Shown piece by piece: positions 19,990 to 31,050 of a stretch of 64,000 nucleotides of DNA. The DNA comes from Glandiceps talaboti (lineage: Eukaryota; Hemichordata; Enteropneusta; Spengelidae). The stretch covers positions 23,803,342 to 23,867,341 of the forward strand of contig NC_135549.1 in assembly GCF_964340395.1 (NCBI RefSeq), read 5' to 3'. The notes under the pieces were generated by a model, which was given only the letters and a program-made list of their open reading frames with translations, ran no database searches and had not been told where the DNA came from. Each line of letters opens with the position of its first letter. Position 1 is the stretch's first letter. The position numbers and the translations under genes are program-made.

Positions 19990-22365
19990 TTGTTGTATTT
20001 ATTTACTCAGACTATGGAAAAAAAATAGTGCCAATGGCAACTGTATAATTTTGGCATTGACTGATGCTGTAATATTCAGATGGTGGATTGGTAAAACGTT
20101 ATAATTCTGTCTTGCGTAGCAAGTTGAACCAAACCTATATTACTGTTGTGCCTTTGCACAAGGTATGATTGATTGTTGTTTATAAGGGTGTGTCCATGGT
20201 TACATGCACAATTGTGTTTATATTTTAATGCTAGATTCATAATTGCTATCATTAATATGAGTCAAGTAAACTCCACAATGCGTTATATTTCTGAACACTT
20301 AGACTAGCTTTTATCATCACATTCACACAGTATTATCACTTCATAGCAATAACTTGTTCTTACCCTTGTCCTAGTATATGTCAGTCATACTTTTCCTTGA
20401 AAAAAGGTACGTCTTATGTAAATATTGTTCCTTTGTTTGTATTACTATTAAATGTGGTCATACAATATGCTCAATAAAGTTCAGATACTTTGGCATGGAG
20501 TTGTATAGTTATTCTTTTAAAAAAAAACATGACTGATTACTATCTTCAATATGAATGCTAGAGCGAATGTGTAAGGCCAATTTCCATGTATATACACATT
20601 GTCAAGGTGACAAACGTCCGTCTTACTTTCAGTCACTCGGTCGTAATATTTTGCCAATAAATAGCGCCCTCTATACGTCAGATTTGCAAAGCTATTATCA
20701 ACCAGATCTTAGTGTTGATTTACTTTCTTGTAAAAACAATGATGAGAGATAAAATGGGAAGAACATGACGGAGTATATACACAGTGTTAATAAATTCCAA
20801 AGTAGACATATTATTGAGGGGCCCAAATATTAAATGCTAAAGGGTGTGCCTCCATTTTAAAGCGTGCAGTGTTACACAGTGTTTTAATTTGAGGTATGAA
20901 CGATAAAGTGCTGGAACATAGTGATACATTATTGAACTTCTCCCGATGAATTGATGTATATTTTAGCTATACTGGTCACTATATTGCCTACTCGGCGGCA
21001 AAGTTGAATAACAGTTTACTTTGATGACGCCACTGAACTGGCAATATCATTTTTATTGCAATGAACCCCGTCTATTGGTAGATATCGTATCATTATGGCT
21101 AGATGTTCTGAGTGATGTATAGACAACAAATCTCGCGTAACTGTAAGAAGTGCCAAATTTGAAATTTGTTATTGATGTTTTCAGTAACGACGCATACAAT
21201 ATATTGCAGCACATCTTTGATCTGACCAAGGGTTGTTTAAATTCTATACAAAGACACAGACCTACTTTGGTAATGCATCAATATGTTGCAGTGCAGTAAC
21301 TTAGTACAAGTTGAATTTCGAGTAGTTGTTTCGACTCGCGGCGTATGGGAGAGTTTATTCATCACAGCGCCATCTAGTGGTGAACAATATTAAGTCATCC
21401 TCATTTTATCATAAGGAAAGCAATAGTCACGTTGCCGAAACGTAGACACGAACAAGAATAACTTTGTTGTGTATCAAATAACATTTACTATATTATTGAA
21501 GTTCCAACCTTATGAACCGGTTTACTGACATACAGTTCCATAATTTAACCAAGTTTTGCCCCAAACATGAAGGAGAACCTTCCACTGTGTTAAGTGCAGA
21601 TAACAGGGTAATACACTCATACACCGCAAGTTGTGTTTTTACATTGAAAATGCTTGTAAAAAATAATGTAGAAAACTTCAAAATTCTTATTAATCTGTAA
21701 GTGTTCTAGTACCAAAGTAATACAGGATACAACCGAAAACAATGATGAAATACTGCCGAATTTATATCGATTACGATATAGTTAAACACAACGGAATAGA
21801 TAAGGCAGTTGGAAATACAGATATCAAACGCTGTGATCGTGTGATATACAAATCAGGAATTAATAGAGACGTGTGTGTACGATTGGGTGTGAATCAGAGA
21901 CCTTCTATCTCTGAGCAACAGTTCAATCCCAAACAATCTGAAAACAACTTGTTTTATGGATATTGATTGTACCTGATAGCCCGAGATATGTTCGTCAATA
22001 GTAAACGATATGAACACACAGGCTTGATGTTGCTGTTGCATGAGATTCGTATTATTCAAAAATGTGTTACTACATCCCGGGACTACTAATATGTATGCAA
22101 TGCTATCGAGCACTCCGGCATCTTTCAACCTCTATCACGTATACGTATGAGGGTTCATACATATGATGGTATCGTGCCGTTACCCCATGATGCACCACAC
22201 ACCTGTACTTGCACATATGGCGCAGCAAATATGTTGGTGGGTGGGGGTGGAGGTTCATCGAATGGGATGTTTTGATTTAAACAAAGATATAAACGTTTGT
22301 TCTTTTCCTGTCCTTTCATTTGTATTGACAAAATAAAGACACCTTGTCAAATCCTTAACTTTAAA
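19990..22365. other. no gene recognised
   Basis: Short open frames at about 20.55, 21.5 and 21.75 kb have no recognisable domain and no homologue elsewhere in the window. Another AATAAA lies near 20472. Confidence 0.45.
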
Positions 22366-22405
<40 letters not shown>

Positions 22406-22415
22406 GATTGATTGA
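22366..22415. repeat. (TGAT)n microsatellite
   Basis: About eleven TGAT/TGAC units in a row, with one TGAA interruption. Confidence 0.9.
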
Positions 22416-24940
22416 CTGGCTGTGATTGAGGTGTCACTCTCCTCGCAAATGACCCGTCAGAGGCACTTTATTTGAGTACTTCTTGAGCTGTCACTACACT
22501 GACATTAGTTACTTGCAAAAGATATTTCTTTGTCTCCTCGATCTAATCATCAATGTTTTGAATTTGTTGTTCATTTTAAATTTTGTAATGGAAAATATCA
22601 ACTTTCTTTTTTACTTTCCCGGTTCCCTAGTTACAAGGATTCTCCAAAGGTTTACTGTTCACCCAACTGTTTGCAGTCACCGACACACACAAAAAAAACA
22701 CTCGTGTTACCATTTTTTTAATTCGAATAAAAAAGTGAAAATATCAGAGACTTGAGCAATTCAAATCTAAGCTGTCACGAACCTTTTTATATGTGCATAT
22801 ATGTGTTTGTTTTATTACACGATGGGCCGAAGCCAGGGATGCGTGACATATGTAAGTCAACACGTACAATGACGTGCAATTTTCACAAGTTTACGTATTG
22901 TTACTAGTAACATAAGTCGAAGAAAAATGAACACAGAAATAATTCACTACATTCCTAAAAGTAAGTACAACAACTGAACCAAATATACTGATAGCTGCAA
23001 GCAGTAAGAATAACTTGGTAAAAGAAGAAAGAGTAACTAAGAAAATGAACTTCTGCCATGTATTGATAAATATATTCAAATGTCTGACTTGAATGATCGT
23101 AAATTTTACCCTGAACGAATCATGAGGGAAAGTGATTTCTTAACCCGATCAATCAACAAAGATTAGTGTTCTTTCATGTGAGAAAATTTAATGAAATCAA
23201 ATTATTTCGAAAACTAAATCAAATTTTGACCTATAAACATTGCCAATAATAACATCTCAATTCAAATGGTAGTAATAAATCTGTTTATGAGGGAAATTGA
23301 ATCAAGTATTATATGGAAGCAATATATTTATCATGGTACAAATGCTAGATTGCCTTTCCACTAAATGCATAATTCAGAAAATTATGTTTTCGAAAGATAA
23401 AATACTGATTTTGATAATAATCATAGTGTCAGCAAGTTTAGATTGTTACATTATGCGAAATACATGCCAGTAAACCGTACCTAATTAAGTCAATTTACAA
23501 TCATGCTTTATAGATGCTTGGGGGTCAACGAAACTAGCCGGCGTGTCTTCATATTTAGGATGAGACTCGCATCTTTCACCAGTTGGATGGACTCCCCCCC
23601 CCCCCTCTTTTTTTTAGTTGTACTGAATGGGGGGAAAAATCCACCTTTCAAAAAACAAAATTTTGGGTTTTGTTTTCAGTTGGTAATCACCTTTTTAGCC
23701 CCCGTCGGACGAAGTCCGAGGCGGGGGCTTTATAAATTGGGTTCTGTCCGTGCGTGTGTGCGTGCGTCCGTGCGTGCATGCATGCATGTGTCCGTCCTCA
23801 GCCATATCTCGGACAATCATGGACCGATTCCTTCCAAAATTGGCACATTCATAATTAGATATGAGTTACATATGCACGCTGATTTTCTTTTGGATGCGAT
23901 GTTGTTTAGCTGATTTACAAACATTTAAAATATTTCACATGTCTGTAACAATAATTTGTAGAGTAAATTGCCCATGTGTATGAACATGGGTTCAGAATTG
24001 CAATCATCGAATTCAAATTTAGATTATCGAATTCAAATTCAGATTAGATTCGGATGTTTGTAAGAGTGACTTTTGTTTTTTATATCTGCATCGATAAAAG
24101 GTAAGGAGAATTATTATTCTTTATTGTCAATGTGCTTTGGATAATTATTAATCTTTATTGTCAATGCGCTTTGTACCTGTATGAAAACTAGTGCACACTT
24201 CATTACATACAATGCATTTCATGCTGTGCCAATCATAATTGTACATTTGTGGTAAATGGTATGTGTGTAAATAAAGCTTTTGAATGAAAGTTGTAAGCGC
24301 AAGTATGCATATTTGTTTATCAAAATCATCAAATATGACCGGAAAACGGTTTATTGTACTTTTTGAGAATTATTTGGTCCCTATCCAATTCGTCTAATAT
24401 ATGAATATGTCTAATAGTGTGAATCCAAATCTGAGAATATTGTGCAAGATCGCCAACGTTATCCAAAAAGAGGCTGATGACGTATGTGCTTTAGATTTCA
24501 TTCATGAATTGTAGTGCTCGCACAAAATTTCTTCCATTCTCCACGATACAGTAGATTCCGTTGTAAGTTTAACCCTACATTATTGTGCGGTAAAGGTAAG
24601 GGAGTTCGAATATGTTTTCTTGCATTTGTGACAGCATGTATACAACGGGTTTACGTTTAAAAAACAGGGGTTTCACTTCGTTTACAGCCGTTATATTTAT
24701 ACTATAGTTGGGCGCCGTTTGACTGCATGAGGCCATGACCATGATGGAGACATTATAGTATTTTCTACACCAGTTCTAAACCGAACTTTTTGTGACCGTG
24801 TATGTCGTATAAGCATACTTCTAATTTACAATGTATAACCTGTTTATTTTCTGCCAATCGACCCGAACGGGATCGCGAAACCAATGAACGTCAACTCGGA
24901 AGTAAGACAACTTATATCAGTAGTGTTTTCACAAGTCATG
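22416..24940. other. no gene recognised; one repeat end at 23.7 kb
   Basis: A C-rich run near 23588-23605 followed by T's, then a palindromic GC-rich repeat end at 23697-23729 and GTGC-rich sequence to about 23790. An open frame spanning 23503-23913 crosses these low-complexity tracts and is not credible. An AATAAA follows GTGTAAATAAAGC at about 24270. Confidence 0.5.
23697..23729. repeat. GC-rich hairpin at the end of a dispersed repeat
   Basis: AGCCCCCGTCGGAC and GTCCGAGGCGGGGGCT pair as a near-perfect stem around a loop of about four bases (GAA and its neighbours). It leads into a GTCCGTGCGTG-rich tract and then a conserved-looking CGGACAATCATGGACCGATT stretch. It looks like the terminal hairpin of a dispersed non-autonomous element; the other end was not identified. 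Confidence 0.55.
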
Positions 24941-25489
24941 AAACAGTTGCAGTATATATGGATGTATTAGTGAGAATACATCCATGCAGTATATATCCCC
25001 GGCCGCCGTGTCCATGCCCCTAGATCGACACGTCGATGTGTTGTAGCAATACTTCGTAGAATCACGATCGATGTTGAATTTTCTAAGTAATGCAAAAGTA
25101 ACTGAATACATTATCCAGTTTATGATTTTAGGGACACGATGAATCAATGAGTGTACGTACGTTACTCGTCCGCGTTTCACTAGGCTGTGGTTTGGAATGA
25201 AATTCTCAAGCCCCGGCCCCACAACCAAGCCTGAACACAGTTGCAGTATATATCCCCGGCCGCCGTGTCCATGCCCCTCGATCGACACGTCGATGTGTTG
25301 TAGCAATACTTCGTAGAATCACGATCGATGTTGAATTTTCTAAGTAATGCAAAAGTAACTGAATACATTATCCAGTTTATGATTTTAGGGACACGATGAA
25401 TCAATGAGTGTACGTACGTTACTCGTCCGCGTTTCACTAGGCTGTGGTTTGGAATGAAATTCTCAAGCCCCACAACCAAGCCTGAACAC
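24941..25489. repeat. 257-bp tandem duplication, two near-identical copies
   Basis: Copy one ends at 25238 and copy two runs 25239-25489. The anchor GCAGTATATAT recurs at 24986 and 25243. The copies differ by a CGGCCC insertion in copy one, a handful of substitutions, and the hairpin insertion at 24960-24985. Open frames running through both copies on the minus strand are a by-product of the repeat. Confidence 0.9.
24949..24996. repeat. 26-bp hairpin insertion flanked by an 11-bp duplication
   Basis: GCAGTATATAT occurs at 24949-24959 and again at 24986-24996. Between them lies a 26-base palindrome (stem GGATGTATT / AATACATCC, loop AGTGAG). The second copy of the 257-bp unit has a single GCAGTATATAT and no palindrome, so it preserves the empty site. 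Confidence 0.85.
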
Positions 25490-26931
25490 GACGCTAAGTC
25501 AGACACAACATTCACATGGCACCATTAGATGGTGTTAATTATCATAATTTATACGTATCCATTGTTGGTGATATCCAATAGTATTACCGAACGTCATACA
25601 TGATAAGTAGTATTAGTTTCATGGATACCCGGGAAACATAGTAATACTAGTTACTGGTGCGTCGTGAAGGTGGGCGACGCGAAACGGTTGCTTGAATGAC
25701 AGCTGGGCGATGTAATGACACAGCAATTTCAACTTTATAGCTTTAGAGAACAAATACGGAAGTACCGTTTGCCTTCCTTTTGGTCATCTTTTCGAACAAA
25801 GCAGTTATCACGCTTCCTAAACAAATATAATAAAATTTGGTGGTCCGAAATGGAAAAGTGGTGGTCCTGTGGACACCGTTAACTTAGACCCCTATAGTCA
25901 CTTTATCAACCTATTTTTTAGCCTTGACATACAACACCCCAAAATGAAAGGATTTTCAAAAATTAACAAGACCAAATAAGTATGCCATTTTCTCATGCCA
26001 TGTTGACAAAAGTTGACAGATGTTGATATTTTTGCATGCTCTTTTTGTCTATTTTATGCACAGAAATAACTCATTGGTATGGTAACAATTTTGTATACAT
26101 AAACAAGCTTTTTCATACACTTACCAACACCTTCAGTCCACATAAAGTGCACAGAAACAGAGTGAAAAAAAAAGACAATCTTTCTCCTATGAAATAGTAA
26201 TTTTTACTGAATACAACATGAGTGCCATGGAAACTCTTACCACATTATTATCTTTACCTGTTACTTGATATTTCACCCTCAGCAAGGACTTAAAATGTCC
26301 AAGTATCATGTTTGAGTCTCACAAGTCTAACTTACTTACAACTTGTCTTACATATACACAGTATTAAGGTAAAAATGTCCTTGGGTAATATGGAAATTAT
26401 TTTTAGATAGAATAACATTGACATATTTTCACCAAAAAAAGCATGATTTCCCACGATTTGGTGTGTCACGTCACATCTTACCTCAATGAGGGACAAACAG
26501 ATCACAGTTGTAGAGGTGAAATACACTTTAATTCTATCAAGCACATTTTGAGTTTCGCCAAAATTCTAATTTAATGGGTATACAACTTATGACATCTATG
26601 CTACTGATAAACTTGAACTTTTTTAAGTGCATGGTACAGATTTGGCTAATGCATGTTTTCTTGTTATCTTTTGCAGATAGATGATAGTGAGTAAATTGTT
26701 GGATCCTGTACTGGTTTACAAGCATACAAACACAACAAAGGCACACACCTTGCACAACAGACATAAATACAATAACAAAGTTCTCAGAACCCGAGAACAC
26801 TCTTCAGTTGAGGAGGTTAGAGTAGGATTTGGGCACCGTCCCAAATTAACTGCTGGTCTGAACATAGACCACTAGAGAACTAGAGAACACAAAGAGAACA
26901 AAAGCAAAGACAACCAAAATCTAATAAAACA
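25490..26931. other. no gene recognised
   Basis: Several short frames near 26.3-26.9 kb without recognisable motifs. Confidence 0.45.
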
Positions 26932-27026
26932 CATGTGATAGGACAGTACATACATAAAATAAAAGACAGGTGATAGGACAGTACATACATAAAATAAAAG
27001 ACAGGTGATAGGACAGTACATACATT
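26932..27026. repeat. 35-bp tandem repeat, three units
   Basis: GTGATAGGACAGTACATACAT recurs at a 35-base period (TGATAGG at 26936, 26971 and 27006), separated by AAAATAAAAGACAG. Confidence 0.9.
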
Positions 27027-27346
27027 ATTAGAAACTTGTCCTAGAACTCACTACAATATAAGTTGTACCAAGGATACAAACACTTGAAAGAACTAGAAAT
27101 AGAAAGTTCAATTGTCTTAGTTTATATTTCAAATTACTGACTAGGTATTAGCAATAAAACAATCATGGGAATGTGTGTCCAACAATACAGGCAGTCTGTA
27201 GGAAGTTTTTATTCTGTGCACTACATGATCAATGTAATTTGCAATTGTTGGTAGTATACATCAAGGTTCACCCCAATTTTTGATTACTGAATCTGGTGCA
27301 AGTACATGTTCACAAGACACACCATCAGTCTGTGTAATTTTGACTT

Positions 27347-27352
27347 TTTATT
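27347..27352 (-). promoter_or_regulatory. candidate poly(A) signal of LRR receptor gene A
   Basis: AATAAA on the minus strand about 250 bases after the stop codon of gene A. It is the nearest canonical signal I noticed downstream. Confidence 0.4.
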
Positions 27353-27601
27353 GTACACCATCCCTAAAATTGACACCGCACAATGAATAAAATGTTCTTG
27401 TGACTCCACCATTGTCCTTAACTTAAAACACTGTTCCTCGGTCATTACAGCTATTAAATCATATTAAGTCTCAAACATCCACTGCGGGGGCTGTGTCATC
27501 TTCGATGGCTTGTTCATATTAAAACGTCCTTGACAGTTGGGGCCGAAGAGTTCGTCTTCTGTGTCAACATTCATTGTTTATATATCTGTTCTCTTTATGG
27601 G

Positions 27602-30274
27602 CTACCAAAAGTGGTGAGATATGAAAACAATAACAATACAAAAGAAGTGGGTAAAGAGATCCCCAATAAACCACAATGAGGTGAACGTTCCACATGATGA
27701 CTCTTGTACATTGGTGTTAGCCGATCCTGTCGTGCTGGTAACATCATCACCAGAGGGCAAACCCCCACCTGTAATACCTATGAATTTTGGAGGCAATTTG
27801 GTTGTTTGCATTTGAGTAACCATGGCTGTTTCCTCGTTCACAAGTGATGAAGTAGTCATAAGAACGGTTTGTGATGGCGTTGCTACATTGAAGGTAAGGG
27901 TTCTTGAGAGTGACAACGTACCCTGAGCATTTTGTGCAACACATTCATACGTCCCTTCATCCTCAAACGTTGCGAGTGGAATAAGCAGATCACCGTTATC
28001 AACTTGAGTTGTTTTCAGTTCGAAACAATTTCCTTCCGTAACATCAGCGCGAACTATGCGACCGCTTGGAGTGACCCAATATTTTGTCGTAAGTGGTTCC
28101 CCAATGACGTCACAGTCCAATGTTATATTGCAACCCTCTAATGACACAATCGTTTTAAGTGGAATATAAAACATAGAAGGGTCATTGCAGGTCAAATCTC
28201 GAATACGAATATGCGCGATATCTTTACCTGCGTGTTGATAAGGTGCGTTGCATCTCATGGTAAAGCCTCTATCAAAACGCTTGTTCACATTTGCACTTAA
28301 CCATTTACTGAAATCGATAATACGGCAATCGCACGACCAAGGGTTGTAATGTAGGCGCAAACTAAATAGACCCCCTAAGCCGTCAACGATACTTCCTGGG
28401 AGGGTAGTTAACAAATTATCATTCAAGTATAAATATCTCAGTTGGTCTAAACCTTTGAAAATAGTCCCCGGCACTGTTTCTAACTTGTTGTTTCCCAAGT
28501 GAAGATACACCAATTTTCTCGTTCCATTGAATAAGCCCTCTGGCAGAAAGTGTATGTTGTTGTTTTCGAGACGCAAGTCCAGTAAACTGTGTAACCCATC
28601 AAAAGAATTCTTCTGCAGGCAAGACACTTTATTGTCGTTCATGTATAATTGTGTCAATTTTCCAAGGTCACTAAAAGTAGCATCTCGTACGGAAACAATT
28701 TCATTTTCGTATATGTGTAAGTGTAACAGGTTGTGTAGACCACTGAAAACATTCACAGGCAATGTTACAACTTTGTTGTTGTGGAGATACATATACTGCA
28801 ACTCCTGCAAACCAGCGAGCGAATTGCTGTGGAGGCTAGAAATCTCATTCCTGTATAGGTTTAGTTTGGTTAGGTTACCGAGGTCTTTGAAAAGGAAATC
28901 TTGTATCACAACGATGTTGTTGCCGTAGACATTAAGAGTCCGAAGATTATGTAACCCCGCGAATACGTCCGAAGGCAGAGTTACGAGTCGCCCATCAAGA
29001 TGTAAAGTCCGCAGGTTCTGCAATCCGGCAATGGAACAGTTCTTGAGACTAGAAAGTTTGGATGTATCCAACCGTAGCTCAATCAGACTAGCGAGATCAT
29101 GGAACACAAAATCATCTATAGCAAATACACCGTTATGTACAGATAAGGCGACAAGTTTGTCTAAACCTTTGAAGAGACCGACCGGTAAAGTGGAAGATTC
29201 GATATTATATCCAAATGTAAGACGTAAATATTTCACATCCCGCAAACCAGTTAATGAATTGTTGTGTACACGTGAAAGTTTATTACCACCCAAGTTTACG
29301 TTGGTTACTTTGCTAAGGTCTCGAAATATATATTCTTGTAGTTCAACTATGTCAGTGTTGGATATGTCCAGGTAAAGTAGATCTACTAGTCCCGTGAAAA
29401 CATTCACGGGTAGAGAAGTGATTTTGGTCCTCCCTAAGTATAACCTAGTCAATTTGGTAAGGTCTCGAAAGGTAGAATCGTCTATGGTCACAATATCGTT
29501 CCCTATTATGGATAAGTAGAGGAGGTCGCTTAGTCCACAAAAAATATCCGCAGGTAAAGCAAAAAGCTTGTTTTCTTCGAGGGATAGTCGAGTTAGTTTG
29601 GCAAGGTCTTTGAAAGTAGAGTCTTCTAGTCTAACAATATCATTGTTGGCCAACCGTAATTCCAAAAAGTTGTACAGACCGTTGAAAACATTTGCAGGTA
29701 AAGTGTTTTTTAACCAGTTATTAGACAGAAATAAACGTTGCAAATTCTGCAAACCAGCAAATGAATTATTATGCAAATGGCGAATTCTGTTGTTCTGCAA
29801 GCGGAGTTCAGTCAGATTACCAAGATCTCGGAAAGTGAAATCTTCTATGGTATCATATATATGATTCCTATCGAGAGACAAGTATTGAAGGTTGTGAAGT
29901 CCTCTGAAGACATCGACAGGCAAAGTAGTTAGATGATTACTATGGAGCTGAAGGGTTCGTAAATTAGACAACCCGGTAAAGGCAAGTGATTCTAATTCCT
30001 CCATTGTATTACCGTACAGGTAGAGCTCCCGCAGACTTGACAGCGTATCGAATGAATTGTTATAAAGACGGACCAAATGATTGCTTTCCAGGTGAAGAAT
30101 CGTCGTATCGACGGGAACATGTGGTTGAGGTCTAGTTAATCGTTTGCCTTGACAGTAAACCGCAGAGGTGATTACTGAACACGAGCACGCTGGTGGACAC
30201 GATTGGCTAATTATAACGATTACATTCGACATCACTACCAGAAAAATTGTTGCCAGTGTCTGAGTAAGAGCCAT
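27602..30274 (-). CDS. LRR-Ig transmembrane receptor A, 24 LRRs, no cytoplasmic tail
   Basis: Cell-surface receptor-like protein, 890 residues; the ligand is unknown. The start is placed at 30274 because paralogues start at the same point and a splice acceptor (GGTTTTTCTGCAG) ends 12 bases upstream; an in-frame ATG further up would lie in the intron. Domains: signal peptide 1-25; LRRNT (CPPACSC...YC, 26-41); 24 LRRs, mostly 24 residues, to about 634; LRRCT (NPWSCDC plus two further Cys); one Ig domain (about 690-785: TLDCDV, YWVTP, EGTYECVA); a short Thr/Ser stalk; a membrane helix at about 864-886. The protein ends in HHFW right after the helix, so unlike paralogues it has no tyrosine tail, and the helix contains an Asp and a His. 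It is the most diverged of the four. A candidate 5' exon donor (GG|GTAAGT) lies at 32729. The LRR-Ig layout is certain; an immune role is inference. Confidence 0.92.
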   Translation of the reverse strand: MALTQTLATIFLVVMSNVIVIISQSCPPACSCSVITSAVYCQGKRLTRPQPHVPVDTTILHLESNHLVRLYNNSFDTLSSLRELYLYGNTMEELESLAFTGLSNLRTLQLHSNHLTTLPVDVFRGLHNLQYLSLDRNHIYDTIEDFTFRDLGNLTELRLQNNRIRHLHNNSFAGLQNLQRLFLSNNWLKNTLPANVFNGLYNFLELRLANNDIVRLEDSTFKDLAKLTRLSLEENKLFALPADIFCGLSDLLYLSIIGNDIVTIDDSTFRDLTKLTRLYLGRTKITSLPVNVFTGLVDLLYLDISNTDIVELQEYIFRDLSKVTNVNLGGNKLSRVHNNSLTGLRDVKYLRLTFGYNIESSTLPVGLFKGLDKLVALSVHNGVFAIDDFVFHDLASLIELRLDTSKLSSLKNCSIAGLQNLRTLHLDGRLVTLPSDVFAGLHNLRTLNVYGNNIVVIQDFLFKDLGNLTKLNLYRNEISSLHSNSLAGLQELQYMYLHNNKVVTLPVNVFSGLHNLLHLHIYENEIVSVRDATFSDLGKLTQLYMNDNKVSCLQKNSFDGLHSLLDLRLENNNIHFLPEGLFNGTRKLVYLHLGNNKLETVPGTIFKGLDQLRYLYLNDNLLTTLPGSIVDGLGGLFSLRLHYNPWSCDCRIIDFSKWLSANVNKRFDRGFTMRCNAPYQHAGKDIAHIRIRDLTCNDPSMFYIPLKTIVSLEGCNITLDCDVIGEPLTTKYWVTPSGRIVRADVTEGNCFELKTTQVDNGDLLIPLATFEDEGTYECVAQNAQGTLSLSRTLTFNVATPSQTVLMTTSSLVNEETAMVTQMQTTKLPPKFIGITGGGLPSGDDVTSTTGSANTNVQESSCGTFTSLWFIGDLFTHFFCIVIVFISHHFW

Positions 30275-30689
30275 TGTTACTGCTTCCTGCAGAAAAACCA
30301 AAACCGTATACATTAACATTAAGGCAATATGCAACATAGCAATGGTTGCATGAATGCATAGAAATGTACGTCATGTATTCAAGGCAATAAGCTATAGTTA
30401 TATGCCGCTAGCTCCGAAATGTATCTATTTATTAAGGTAAACATAAATGAGAATTATTTAAATTTTTAATTTCAGTGGTACTTCTTATGATCAGGAAAAG
30501 CAGAAATGCCAATCATACAAATCCAACTTCTCTTACATAGATTGTGCAATTTGGCACACCTCTAGTTCAAAAGAGACCTGACGTTGACAGGGGCGAAGCA
30601 TCATGGGAAGTAAGTAAAGTTTAGCGCTTCATAAATTAAAAAAACCAAAGCGATTGCGACGATTGTTTCAGGAGATCACAAGTTTACAC

Positions 30690-31050
30690 ATACCAACGTA
30701 CCTACCTACCTACCTACCTACCTACCTACACACACACTCGCGAACGTACGTACGTACGTACGTACGTACGTACACACATACATTTTTGCATACATACATA
30801 CATACATACATACATACATACATACGTACGTACATACATACATACATACATACATACATACATACGTATGTACGTATGTATGTATGTATGTATGTATGTA
30901 TGTATGTATGTATGTATGTATGTACATGCATGTGTGCATACGTATGTACGTATGTACATACATACACACACACACACACACACATACATACATACATACA
31001 TACATACATACATACATACATACATACATACATACATACATACATACATG
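30690..31050. repeat. compound ACCT/ACGT/ACAT tetranucleotide tract with opposing arms
   Basis: Runs in order: (ACCT)n, (ACGT)n, (ACAT)n to about 30868, then the complementary (GTAT)n to about 30925, then (CA)n and (ACAT)n again to 31049. The ACAT and ATGT arms can pair over tens of bases. Repetitive open frames on both strands (MYVCMYVC- and HTYIHTYI-type) come only from this tract. Confidence 0.95.

Noticed and set aside
23503-23913. 136-codon plus-strand frame
   Set aside because: Crosses poly(C)/poly(T) and the GC hairpin repeat; composition follows the repeats.
24929-25515. Two overlapping minus-strand frames with the same peptide repeated
   Set aside because: A by-product of the 257-bp duplication; the unit is not a multiple of three and no domain is visible.
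26681-26875. 64-codon plus-strand frame
   Set aside because: No domain, and adjacent to simple tandem repeats.
28527-29864. Several plus-strand open frames opposite receptor A (and similar ones opposite B, C and D)
   Set aside because: Antisense shadows of LRR coding DNA; the sense frame has clear domains and the antisense products have none.
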